A DNA stretch of 64,000 nucleotides from Alphaproteobacteria bacterium (GTDB lineage Bacteria > Pseudomonadota > Alphaproteobacteria > UBA8366). The DNA is taken from NCBI GenBank assembly GCA_021774335.1, contig JAJFJD010000019.1, positions 96,099 to 160,098 of the forward strand, in the 5' to 3' direction. Positions 1 through 8,762 of this stretch are shown here, piece by piece. The stretch's first letter is position 1, and the number at the start of each line of letters is the position of its first letter. The notes under the pieces were generated by a model, which worked only from the letters and a program-made list of their open reading frames with translations, did not search any database and had not been told where the DNA came from. Position numbers and translations under genes: made by a program.

Positions 1-203
1 TCGCCGCCTTCGATGTCCCAGATGATCTGGTTCAGCGTCGTTTCGCCGCCCGCCGGGTATTCGACGGTATCGCTGTATTTGTAGATATTGACGCCGAGCG
101 TCGCTTGATAGTCGTGCGAGAACTCATCCAGCACGTATCGGCGCACCAGCGACGTCTTGCCGACCGCGAACTGGCCGATAACACATATCTTCTTGCTCAC
201 CAT
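1..203 (-). CDS. Rab/Ras-like small GTPase, N-terminal part (gene runs off the left edge)
   Basis: Reverse-strand translation from ATG at 203: MVSKKICVIGQFAVGKTSLVRRYVLDEFSHDYQATLGVNIYKYSDTVEYPAGGETTLNQIIWDIEGG. Walker A GQFAVGKTS, switch-I Thr (ATLGVN), and WDIEGG at the WDTAGQ position. Absent from the ORF track because it has no stop in the window. Confidence 0.85.
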   Translation of the reverse strand, partial: MVSKKICVIGQFAVGKTSLVRRYVLDEFSHDYQATLGVNIYKYSDTVEYPAGGETTLNQIIWDIEGG

Positions 204-216
204 CAGGGCGTATCCG

Positions 217-2010
217 CTATTCGGGCAGAAACACGATCTCGAACTCGACCCGCCGATTGTATGTCGCGTTCTCGCCTGAGCCGATCGATTTCTCCGAGGC
301 CCGGCCGACGGTAATCAGGCGATCTTCCGGCACGCCGAGCGCTGTGAGCATCTTTACCACGGTTTGCGCCCGTTCCGTGGACAAGCGCGCGTTTAGCGAG
401 GCCGAGCCCGTGTTGTCTGTATAGCCCACGACGCGGACGCGAAGATCATCGGGGGCCGATTCGACCAGGTTCGCCAATTCGCGCAGCAGGGCCTTGGCCC
501 ATTTCGGGTTCCGGAATTGTGTTTCGTCACGCAGGAACAGAGTGTTGGTCTGAACCCAATCTGTCAAAAGCTTGGTCGGCGACGGGATAAGCGCGGTTGC
601 AATCCGGTTCTCGATTCGCTGCGATACCGCTTTCTCGAAACTGTTGAACTTTGCGTCCAGCCCCGCGACGGATTTGGATATCTTTTCAGCTAGTGCCGCG
701 TCGTTCGCCTGTGTCTGGGTCTCCAGGTCGACCATGCCTTGGCGCAACGACGCTTTGAGCTTACTCAGTTCGGTATTCATGATAGCGCCCAGGCTGCTGG
801 CGATCTCGTCTTTACGGACTTGGTTCATTGTCGCGAGCCGAAGATCGTTTTTGACGCCGGGAAGACGGTCTGCAAGGCCCGAGATCAGGCTCTCTTTCGC
901 AGCGGTGCTGGGCAACAGGCCCGTAACCACCAGGGCTTCCGTGTCACCGTCATACCGGATATCGATCGGATAACCGGACAATGCCACCTGACTTTCGACG
1001 ACGTTCCGGGCATCGGCCTCGATCGCCTGCGCGCGATAGTACTGATATGTCGCCCATGCAGGCCAGATGGCGATCAGGAGAAACATCGCTGCGATCACGG
1101 CATATGCCCGCAGCGCACCGCCCCGAAAATTCTTCCGCCGGTCCCGCAACAAGTCTTGGAATCGCTCGTTCAGATCGTCAATGAAGGACGCCTTCTGATC
1201 ATCTTCATCCTCTTCATCGAAGGACGCGAGCAAGTCGTTCCATTGATCAAGGATCGACAGAAAAACCCGCTGAAGGGCGGTCTCGAACCGAGGGGGCGGC
1301 GTTCCCGTTGTCTTGGCGGCGAGAATGGTGTTGGCCGACGTGCGCAGAAAGAGTTGGGACTCACCAAATGTGAGGGTTCGCAGTTCGCCGCCTTTTTCGT
1401 CGCTGAAGGCGTCGCGCGTGAAATCCATGATTGCGGTCAGGAGCCCGCTTACGAGTTCACTGTCTACGCCGCCGTCGCTGTCCTCGGTCCCTTCGGTTGC
1501 GGTGACGCGCTCGATCAGCAGTCCGGTGGGGCGGTGGATGACAAAGATTTCTTCGATATCAAAGGGCGGATTGCGCCGCAGCAGGATCTCCGCTTCCGAC
1601 GTTCCGGTAATTCTTGACTGAATCTTCGCGCGCCACCGATCTACCGAAAACCCTTCGTCGAGCTTCGTGTTGATGGTTTCGAGGAGTTCGTTGAATGCGT
1701 TCCGCACCGCCGCCTTAACCAATTGGCCGGTGATGGGATAAAGCGCGTCAACCATCATCTCGCGCGAGTTGCGGATTTCCTGGCGCATGCTCGAGACGAT
1801 GAGCGGGGCGAGGGCGCCCGACAGGCGGTCGTGCTCCTGAACCCCGGATTCCCGCAACACCTCGACAATGACGCCGCGGACACTATCCTTCAGTGCCGGG
1901 TCGTCGCCGACACGCAATTGGAGCGCGTCGCACCGCCGCTGTATCCGCTTTAGAAGTGCAAGCTCGGGGGCGAGGAGTAGATGCTTAAGTTCTTCCTCGG
2001 GCGGTCTCAT
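217..2010 (-). CDS. Membrane protein: cytoplasmic roadblock/longin-like region, one TM segment, BON-like region, C-terminal OmpA peptidoglycan-binding domain
   Basis: C-terminus VRVVGYTDNTGSASLNARLSTERAQTVVKMLTALGVPEDRLITVGRAS is OmpA-like. TM AYAVIAAMFLLIAIWPAWATY. Upstream segment EEIFVIHRPTGLLIERV..LVSGLLTAIMDFTRDAF resembles roadblock/longin-type domains. Confidence 0.8.
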   Translation of the reverse strand: MRPPEEELKHLLLAPELALLKRIQRRCDALQLRVGDDPALKDSVRGVIVEVLRESGVQEHDRLSGALAPLIVSSMRQEIRNSREMMVDALYPITGQLVKAAVRNAFNELLETINTKLDEGFSVDRWRAKIQSRITGTSEAEILLRRNPPFDIEEIFVIHRPTGLLIERVTATEGTEDSDGGVDSELVSGLLTAIMDFTRDAFSDEKGGELRTLTFGESQLFLRTSANTILAAKTTGTPPPRFETALQRVFLSILDQWNDLLASFDEEDEDDQKASFIDDLNERFQDLLRDRRKNFRGGALRAYAVIAAMFLLIAIWPAWATYQYYRAQAIEADARNVVESQVALSGYPIDIRYDGDTEALVVTGLLPSTAAKESLISGLADRLPGVKNDLRLATMNQVRKDEIASSLGAIMNTELSKLKASLRQGMVDLETQTQANDAALAEKISKSVAGLDAKFNSFEKAVSQRIENRIATALIPSPTKLLTDWVQTNTLFLRDETQFRNPKWAKALLRELANLVESAPDDLRVRVVGYTDNTGSASLNARLSTERAQTVVKMLTALGVPEDRLITVGRASEKSIGSGENATYNRRVEFEIVFLPE

Positions 2011-2012
2011 TC

Positions 2013-2585
2013 TCAGGCTTTCGGTTCACCGTCGCCGTCCGCGTTGATCGAGGCCTGGATCGCATCGAAGCTTTGATCGCCGCGCAAGCGGAGACCGATC
2101 TCCATGAGATAGCTGCCGAGATCCTGGTTGCCCGTCTTTTCGTCCTCCAGCCGCGCAACCGCACTATCAAGATCATCCTGAAGTTCTTTGAGCCGCCGGC
2201 GCTGGTCCTGGGCCTGGTCGGCCATGTCCTGGCGCAATTGCTTTTCGAGTGCGGACAGATTATCCGACAGCTCCCGCTGTGCTGCCTGCAGCTTCTGCTC
2301 AATGTCGGTCTGCGTCGCGTCGAGCTTGTCGAGTACTTGCCCAATCTGCGTTTCGAGGTTCGAGTCGAGTGTGCCGAGCCGCTCGATGAGATCGCTTTTG
2401 ACGTCGGCGAGCCGGTCTTCGGCTTCCGAAGCAGCCTTTTTCAACGCCTTGTCCGACTTCGCCAAGCGCGTGTCCATCTGCCGCTGCGCTGTACCGAACA
2501 GGATTTCGCGGATTTGGTCGATGCTACCGCCCGCTGCGGCGACAGCCTCTTCGGCTGATTCAGTAGTCGGTCGTGATTTTGGCAT
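2013..2585 (-). CDS. Coiled-coil protein, first gene of the GTPase/OmpA cassette
   Basis: Long heptad-like region (AEDRLADVKSDLIERLGTLDSNLETQIGQVLDKLDATQTDIEQKLQ); stop lies 3 nt from the start of the OmpA gene. Confidence 0.7.
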   Translation of the reverse strand: MPKSRPTTESAEEAVAAAGGSIDQIREILFGTAQRQMDTRLAKSDKALKKAASEAEDRLADVKSDLIERLGTLDSNLETQIGQVLDKLDATQTDIEQKLQAAQRELSDNLSALEKQLRQDMADQAQDQRRRLKELQDDLDSAVARLEDEKTGNQDLGSYLMEIGLRLRGDQSFDAIQASINADGDGEPKA

Positions 2586-2885
2586 TCGCTGCGCTTCCCT
2601 TTACCCGGGTTTTGTCCGTTCGTTATCCTACCGCATCCATACCGCCTGCGTAACCGGAGCCATTATCGCTCGATCCGTAGATGAGGAAATTAACTAGGTT
2701 ATATCAGTGCGTTAGGTAAAATCTATCCGGTCAGACTAGTTCTTATGGTGCTCCGACCCGCCCCTGATTTTCTCGGCCATTTTTGCTCGCGGCGCCAGTT
2801 AAATTTCTTTTCCTTTCAGCCGCATTGCGCTTTCATCGCACATCACGTCAATCACTTCGCTGTTGTGCTATCGGGTAGGCTAATA

Positions 2886-4073
2886 ATGACGAACAAATCC
2901 TACGACACCATCGTCGTTGGGGGCGGTGTAGTGGGCGCCTCCAGCGCCTTCCATCTCAAGGCTCTCGGGGCCGGGTCGGTCCTGTTGATCGAACAGGGAC
3001 AGATCTGTACCGGCGGCACGGCAAAGTCCTGTGCGATCTGCCGAAGCCATTATTCGATCCCGACCAATACCGAGCTGACGGTCAAAGGGCACGAGATCTT
3101 CCGGAATTTTCCGGATTATGTCGGCGTTGGTGACGCGTCCAGCGGATGGGTCGAGTCCGGCTATATCATCGTCGCCGACGAGAAAATGGCGGACTCCGTG
3201 TCTGAGAACCTCAATATGCAATCGGACGTCGGCGCGGAAACCTACGAGATTTCAAAGGAGCAGGCGAGGGAGTTCCATCCCCGTCTCAACGTGGATGATG
3301 CCGCTGTGATCGGCTATGAGCCGGTTTCGGGCTACGCTGATCCGTATTTGACCACGACCGGTTTCGTGGCCGGCGCCCGGGCCAAGGGCGTCGACGTGCT
3401 GACCGAGACGCAGGTCACCGGAGTTCTACGCGATGGCGACCGGGTGACCGGTGTCCGCACCGCATCCGGCGATATCGAAGCCGGGACCGTGCTGTTCGCC
3501 ATCGGGCCGTGGACCGCTGCATTGGCCGGCTGGCTCGATCTGCATCTGCCGCTGGAAGTATCGAAACACGTCGTGCTGACGTTTCGGACCGACGATCCCT
3601 ATGACCGGGAGCTGCCAATCGTCAAAGACCTGACGGTCGAGAACAAGATGTACTTCCGGCCGGCCTCGGGCGGTGTGGTGCTGGTGGGGACCGGCGATCA
3701 CGGCGATCCGCTGGACCGGGTCGAATCCCTGGACGAGAACGTTTCCGATGACTTCGTGCTGTTGCAGGGCGGCCAGATCGCCAACAGGATGCCCGATTTC
3801 GCGAACGCGCAACTCGTCGATTCCTGGTGCGGTCCCTATGATATCCCACCCGATTGGAACCCCGTTCTTGGACCGGTTGACGGGATCGACGGTCTGCATA
3901 TTGCCTACGGTTTCTCGGGACACGGCTTCAAGCTGTCGCCGATGGTTGGCAAGGTCCTGGCGCAGACCATCCTGGGCCAGAAGACCGACGTGGATATCAG
4001 CGGGTATCGGCTGAGCCGTTTCGCCGAGGGCAAGCTGCTGACCGGATCCTACGGCGTCGGCTCGATCTCATGA
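2886..4073 (+). CDS. FAD-dependent oxidoreductase (DAO family, sarcosine oxidase beta/glycine oxidase-like)
   Basis: N-terminal YDTIVVGGGVVGASSAFHL dinucleotide-binding motif; C-terminal HIAYGFSGHGFKLSPMVGK. ATG at 2886 preferred over the upstream TTG. Confidence 0.85.
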   Translation: MTNKSYDTIVVGGGVVGASSAFHLKALGAGSVLLIEQGQICTGGTAKSCAICRSHYSIPTNTELTVKGHEIFRNFPDYVGVGDASSGWVESGYIIVADEKMADSVSENLNMQSDVGAETYEISKEQAREFHPRLNVDDAAVIGYEPVSGYADPYLTTTGFVAGARAKGVDVLTETQVTGVLRDGDRVTGVRTASGDIEAGTVLFAIGPWTAALAGWLDLHLPLEVSKHVVLTFRTDDPYDRELPIVKDLTVENKMYFRPASGGVVLVGTGDHGDPLDRVESLDENVSDDFVLLQGGQIANRMPDFANAQLVDSWCGPYDIPPDWNPVLGPVDGIDGLHIAYGFSGHGFKLSPMVGKVLAQTILGQKTDVDISGYRLSRFAEGKLLTGSYGVGSIS

Positions 4074-4092
4074 CCGTTGGCGTCCGGGCTAG

Positions 4093-5268
4093 ATGACGGA
4101 CAAGCGCCCGGCTTGGCTTTCGTTCCGACTGGCGTCCTATTACTTTGCCGTTTTCGCGCTTGTTGGCGTCGTCATGCCCTATTGGCCCGTCTGGTTGCAA
4201 AGCCGGGGCTTGGGGCCCGTCGAGATCGGGCTTGTCCTGTCGGTCGGGCGATGGATCAGCATCGGTACGACGCCGGTCATCGCGCAGTTCGCCGACCGCC
4301 ACGGCGAGCGGAAACGACTGGTCATTCTGTTGCTGACGGGGATGGCTGCCGGCTACTCGTTTTATCTCCTGGCTGATGGGTTTTGGCAGATCCTTGCCGT
4401 AGCCATGGTCGTCGCGGTCTTCCACAGCGCGGTCAACCCGGTCGGCGATAGCCTGACCATGTTGAATGCATCGCGCGGCTACACCGATTACGGCCGGGTC
4501 CGGCTCTGGGGATCGGTGAGCTTCATCATCACCTCGTTTATGGGCGGTGTGTTGCTGGGCCGGTGGGGCGAGGACGCGATCCTGTGGGTGGTTCTGGCGC
4601 TTGCGGTTTTCACCGTGGCGGTCGCCTGTATCCTTCCCGACACGCGGGCCGAAAAGGCGCAGCAGGGCAAGCGCGGCGTCGTTTGGCGGCTGGCGCTGCA
4701 TCCGGTCATGCTGCTGTTTATACTGGCAATGTCGCTCAATGCGGGCAGCCACGCCGTGCTCTACGCCTTCGGTACCTTGAATTGGCGCGATGCAGGCATC
4801 AGCGAACAGGTCATCGGTTTTTTGTGGGCCGAGGGGGTCGTGGCGGAGATCATCCTGTTCGCCTTCGGCGCGCGGCTGGTCGAGCGGTTCGGGTTGATGC
4901 CCTTGATGGCGCTGGCGGCGATCGCCGGCGTCATGCGGTGGACATTGCTTGCGATCAGCAACGACCTAGCCATTCTGGTCGTGGCGCAAGCGCTGCATGC
5001 CCTGACCTTTGGAGCGGGGCACCTCGCGGCGATGAGTTTCGTCTCGCAGGCCGCGCCGGCCGGGATGTCGGCCACGGCGCAGAGCCTCTACAACGCACTT
5101 GCCATGGGCGCGGCGATTGCGATTGCGGTGCCGCTTTCGGGCCTTGCCTACGAACGTTTCGGCGATCAGTCGTATCTGTTGATGACAGCCATGTCGGCGC
5201 TGGCGGGCGTGTGTGTACTGATTCTGAGCAGGCGGTGGAATGGGCGGCGGCTGGAGCTGCCGCCCTGA
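4093..5268 (+). CDS. MFS transporter (MFS_1-like / phenylpropionate permease-like)
   Basis: Multiple TM segments; FRLASYYFAVFALVGVVMPYWPVWLQSRGLGPVEIG start typical of this MFS subgroup. Confidence 0.8.
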   Translation: MTDKRPAWLSFRLASYYFAVFALVGVVMPYWPVWLQSRGLGPVEIGLVLSVGRWISIGTTPVIAQFADRHGERKRLVILLLTGMAAGYSFYLLADGFWQILAVAMVVAVFHSAVNPVGDSLTMLNASRGYTDYGRVRLWGSVSFIITSFMGGVLLGRWGEDAILWVVLALAVFTVAVACILPDTRAEKAQQGKRGVVWRLALHPVMLLFILAMSLNAGSHAVLYAFGTLNWRDAGISEQVIGFLWAEGVVAEIILFAFGARLVERFGLMPLMALAAIAGVMRWTLLAISNDLAILVVAQALHALTFGAGHLAAMSFVSQAAPAGMSATAQSLYNALAMGAAIAIAVPLSGLAYERFGDQSYLLMTAMSALAGVCVLILSRRWNGRRLELPP

Positions 5269-5275
5269 TCCAGTC

Positions 5276-5695
5276 CTATTTGAGCGTCTTCAGGAATGCG
5301 ATGATATTCGCGCGGCGCTTTTCTTTCTTGATTTTTACGGCACGCATCGGTGACGAGACCTTCTTGCCGGCCATCTTCGTCATGAACTTCGCCGGGGCTT
5401 CGATGTACTCGTTGACCAGCGCCTCATCCCACGCGAACGGCTTCGCTTCGCAGGCGGCCTTGTAGCCCTTCGAGAATCGGGTCTTCGCTGCGGTGCCGCA
5501 TTTCCGACCAAATATCGCGAACAGGGAGGGGCCGACCCGTTTCACATTCGCTTTGATCGAATGGCAACTCTTGCATTTGGTCTTGTAGGCTTTTTCGCCT
5601 TTTGCGACATCGCCGTCCGCCGCGAAGGCGGGGCTTGCGATCATGAATCCAGCGATCGCGGCGCTGGCGATCAGTCCTTTTATTGAGCGTGTCAT
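5276..5695 (-). CDS. Secreted class I cytochrome c
   Basis: Signal peptide then GEKAYKTKCKSCHSIKANVKRVGPSLFAIFGRKCG (CxxCH heme motif). Confidence 0.85.
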   Translation of the reverse strand: MTRSIKGLIASAAIAGFMIASPAFAADGDVAKGEKAYKTKCKSCHSIKANVKRVGPSLFAIFGRKCGTAAKTRFSKGYKAACEAKPFAWDEALVNEYIEAPAKFMTKMAGKKVSSPMRAVKIKKEKRRANIIAFLKTLK

Positions 5696-5991
5696 TCCGT
5701 TCTCCTGTTTCGGTTCCCGATCGATTCACCGCGACCGGCCCCATGGGCCGCGAGTGGAGGATCAGGTTAGGCACCTGTTTTCCTTTGGCGCGAAACAAAT
5801 ACATTCAAATTTGCGCGAAAGGCCAGTGGTTTTAGTGCGGCGTAGGGCCGCGCGCAGCGGCCGATCCGGCCTCACAATCACGTGACCAAGATTGAGTCCC
5901 GGCCGCCGACGAACGGCATTAGGCTACCTTGACTGATTCGTAATGCATAAGAGGTGGCGGCGATCAGCCGGGCCATCCAGTGGAGGATTTC

Positions 5992-7182
5992 ATGCAGTTA
6001 AAGGCGAGGATGCTGTCGTCGACCGTCATTCCGGTTGCGGTGGCTCTGGGAGTCGCAGGGGCAGTTGCCGGCGGTTCGATCATGATCAGCACAGCGCAGG
6101 CGAATCCCTGTGCGGCAAAACGTGCTGTGAACCCATGCGCAGCCAAAAGCCTGTGCGCGGCCAAATGCGCGGTGAAGCGGGCGGTTAATCCCTGCGCCGC
6201 CAAGAACCCGTGTAAGGCGCGTGCGGCATGTAACCCATGCGCCGCGAAGAAGGCATGCAATCCGTGCGCGGCTAAGAACCCTTGTAATCCATGCGCGGCG
6301 AAGAAGGCATGCAATCCCTGCGCGGCCAAGAATCCCTGCAACCCCTGTGGCGCGTGCAATCCATGCGGCGGTGCGGCGGCGGCTTATAGCGCACGCTGTG
6401 TCATTCCGCGGCTGCAGAAGGCGGCGCTCTGCAATCCTTGTGCGGCAAAGAAGGCTTGCAACCCTTGTGCGGCGAAAGCGTGTAACCCGTGTGCCGCGAA
6501 GAAAGCCTGTAATCCGTGCGCGGCCAAGCGTAACCCCTGTGCAGCCAAGGCGTGTAACCCATGCGCTGCAAAGAAGGCCTGCAATCCCTGTGCGGCGAAG
6601 AACCCCTGCAACCCTTGTGCAGCGAAGAACCCGTGCAACCCCTGCGGTGCAGCAAATCCTTGCAATCCCTGTGCTGGCGCTGACCCGGTAGAGCTGTCGT
6701 CGGCCGAAGCCAAGGCAGCCTATGACTGCATCATCACCGAGATGAAGGCGGCGTATGCCAAATCGGGCATCGGCGTGGCGGCGGGCTACACCAGCTACAA
6801 GCGCTACAGCAAGGTTGCCTATCAGTCGGCGACCCATGGCGGACGTTTTGTTCAAAACTATGCCAACGGAACGGCGAAGGCCTACGGCAAGTTCGAGAAA
6901 TCCGGCCGGATGCCGGTCGGGTCCTATCTGGTCAAGGACAGCTTCACGGCATCGCCCGATGGCAAGGTTGGGGTCGGACCGCTGTTCATCATGCGCAAGA
7001 TGAGCGCGGGCTGGAACAAGGAAAGCGGCGACTGGAAATACGCCATGGTCATGCCGAACGGATCGTTCTTCGGCGAGACCAACGGGCGCAATTCTAAGAA
7101 CATGAAGTTCTGTATCGAATGTCACACAACGGTGGCCGAGGAACAGGATTCCATGTTGTTCTTGCCGGAAGAGTATCGCTAA
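5992..7182 (+). CDS. Secreted Cys-rich NPCAAK-repeat protein with C-terminal cytochrome P460-like domain
   Basis: GGAGG upstream of ATG 5992; signal peptide; about 15 NPCAAK motifs; C-terminal domain GGRFVQNYANGTAKAYGKFEKSGRMPVGSYLVKDSF...MKFCIECHTTVAEEQDSMLFLPEEYR with CxxCH as in cytochrome_P460. Confidence 0.8.
   Translation: MQLKARMLSSTVIPVAVALGVAGAVAGGSIMISTAQANPCAAKRAVNPCAAKSLCAAKCAVKRAVNPCAAKNPCKARAACNPCAAKKACNPCAAKNPCNPCAAKKACNPCAAKNPCNPCGACNPCGGAAAAYSARCVIPRLQKAALCNPCAAKKACNPCAAKACNPCAAKKACNPCAAKRNPCAAKACNPCAAKKACNPCAAKNPCNPCAAKNPCNPCGAANPCNPCAGADPVELSSAEAKAAYDCIITEMKAAYAKSGIGVAAGYTSYKRYSKVAYQSATHGGRFVQNYANGTAKAYGKFEKSGRMPVGSYLVKDSFTASPDGKVGVGPLFIMRKMSAGWNKESGDWKYAMVMPNGSFFGETNGRNSKNMKFCIECHTTVAEEQDSMLFLPEEYR
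6100..6690 (+). repeat. Degenerate tandem coding repeat (NPCAAK / CNPCAAKKA / CNPCAAKNP units)
   Basis: Repeated tgcaaYccNtgYgcggcSaagaa-type units visible in DNA and protein. Confidence 0.9.
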
Positions 7183-7246
7183 AGCGGTATTCTCTCGGCT
7201 ATCGGGGGACGGGGTTTCGCGGCGCTCGTCCCCCACCTTATCTCCG

Positions 7247-7711
7247 ATGGGTGATCGAATGCGATCGGTCGGTGCCGCCGTTTTTCTCTTCCTATTCGCG
7301 TGCTTCCCGGCACGCGCCGATTTCATGAATGCCTTGTCGGCCTATGACGCGGGCGCCTATGGCGTCGCCTTCACCGAGTGGCGGCGCTTGGCCGAGCATG
7401 GCGATGTAGACGCACAAGTCGCGCTCGCAGGGCTTTATGAGGCGGGACTGGGCGCGCCTCGCGATGATCGCCAAGCCGCGCACTGGTACCGCACCGCCGC
7501 CGAACGCGGGAATGTCATCGCCCGACTCAACATCGGTGATTTCTACAGCCGCGGCCGCGGCGTTGGCCTCGACCGGGTCAAGGCGTGGTACTGGCTCGAT
7601 CTGGCAGCGTCGGCGGGCAGTACCTGGGCGCGGGATCGCCGGGACGCGGTCGCGACCTGCATGACCCCGGACCAGATCAGGCGAGCCGAAGCGATGGCCT
7701 CTCGCCACTAG
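7247..7711 (+). CDS. Sel1-like (TPR-like) repeat protein, secreted
   Basis: Sel1 units: DVDAQVALAGLYEAGLGAPRDDRQAAHWYRTAAERGNVIARLNIGDFYSRGRGVGLDRVKAWYWLDLAAS; N-terminal signal-like sequence. Confidence 0.8.
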   Translation: MGDRMRSVGAAVFLFLFACFPARADFMNALSAYDAGAYGVAFTEWRRLAEHGDVDAQVALAGLYEAGLGAPRDDRQAAHWYRTAAERGNVIARLNIGDFYSRGRGVGLDRVKAWYWLDLAASAGSTWARDRRDAVATCMTPDQIRRAEAMASRH

Positions 7712-7834
7712 GTCCGCCACAACCCCTCTACAATTGAATTAATGTCGCCGACTATTTGCCCGCCGTGTTCCCCGCCGGATAGAGTGCTACGCAAGCCTGC
7801 GTCCTAACAGCCCGACCGGAAAGTGAGATATCTC

Positions 7835-8623
7835 ATGGAATACGAAGACCTTTTGTTCGAAGAAAAGAACCGCGTTGCCACGATCACCCTGAACCGGCCG
7901 GAACGATATAATTCCCTGCGGGCGCAGACCTATGAGGAGCTGATCGACGCCATCAAACGCGGCGGCTGGAACCGCGACAACTGCGTCATCGTGCTGACAG
8001 GAGCCGGAGACCGCGCCTTCTGTACCGGCGGCGACCAGCAGTCCAAGGGATCGGGCGAACGGCAGGGACGGGGCATCCTGAAGGTGCCGGTGGAGGAAAT
8101 TCACGCCGCCATGCGCGAGGTGCCGGTGCCGGTGATCGCCAAGGTGCGGGGCTACTCGATCGGCGGCGGTAACGTGCTGGCGACGGTCTGCGACATGACG
8201 ATCGCCGCCGAAAGCGCGATCTTCGGTCAGGTCGGCCCGAAGGTCGGCTCGGTCGATCCCGGCTTTGGCACGGCCTATCTGGCGCGCGTGGTCGGCGAAA
8301 AGAAGGCGCGTGAGATCTGGTATCTCTGCCGCCGCTATACCGCACAGGAAGCGGAAGCCATGGGGCTGGTCAACAAGGTGGTGCCGGACGATCAGCTCGA
8401 CGCCGAGGTCGATCAATGGTGCGCCGAGATCGCCGAACGCAGCCCCACCGCCATCGCCATTGCGAAGCGCAGCTTCAACGCGGACACCGACCATATCCGT
8501 GGCATCGCGGCGCTCGGCTTCGAGGCCACGTCGTTGTACTACCTGACCGAAGAATCGAAGGAGGGCGGCAACGCGTTCCGCGAAAAACGCAAGCCCGATT
8601 TTCAGGGCAAGCGCGCGCGGTAG
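7835..8623 (+). CDS. Enoyl-CoA hydratase/isomerase family, resembling 2-ketocyclohexanecarboxyl-CoA hydrolase (BadI) / MenB group
   Basis: GAGDRAFCTGGDQQS, IAKVRGYSIGGGNVLATVCDMTIAAESAIFGQVGPKVGSVDPGFGTAYLARVVGEKKAREIWYLCRRY; recalled similarity to BadI. Confidence 0.75.
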   Translation: MEYEDLLFEEKNRVATITLNRPERYNSLRAQTYEELIDAIKRGGWNRDNCVIVLTGAGDRAFCTGGDQQSKGSGERQGRGILKVPVEEIHAAMREVPVPVIAKVRGYSIGGGNVLATVCDMTIAAESAIFGQVGPKVGSVDPGFGTAYLARVVGEKKAREIWYLCRRYTAQEAEAMGLVNKVVPDDQLDAEVDQWCAEIAERSPTAIAIAKRSFNADTDHIRGIAALGFEATSLYYLTEESKEGGNAFREKRKPDFQGKRAR

Positions 8624-8762
8624 GCGTCTCCCGAGCTGCGTCATTGACGTGATGCCCCGCTCGTACCAGATACATTCCAGGCGGTCCGCGCGGGGCGCCT
8701 GACCCAACAGGCATTTCCGCTTACGCGGTTCCGATAATCTCGACAATCAGAAAGCAGAACGC

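Noticed and set aside
6100-6690. CRISPR-like array
   Set aside because: Units are short, in-frame, coding and without unique spacers; it is a protein repeat.
5998-7326. Long antisense ORF (442 aa) and other antisense ORFs across the NPCAAK gene
   Set aside because: Arises from the repetitive high-GC coding strand; the sense frame has RBS, signal peptide and a recognisable P460-like domain.
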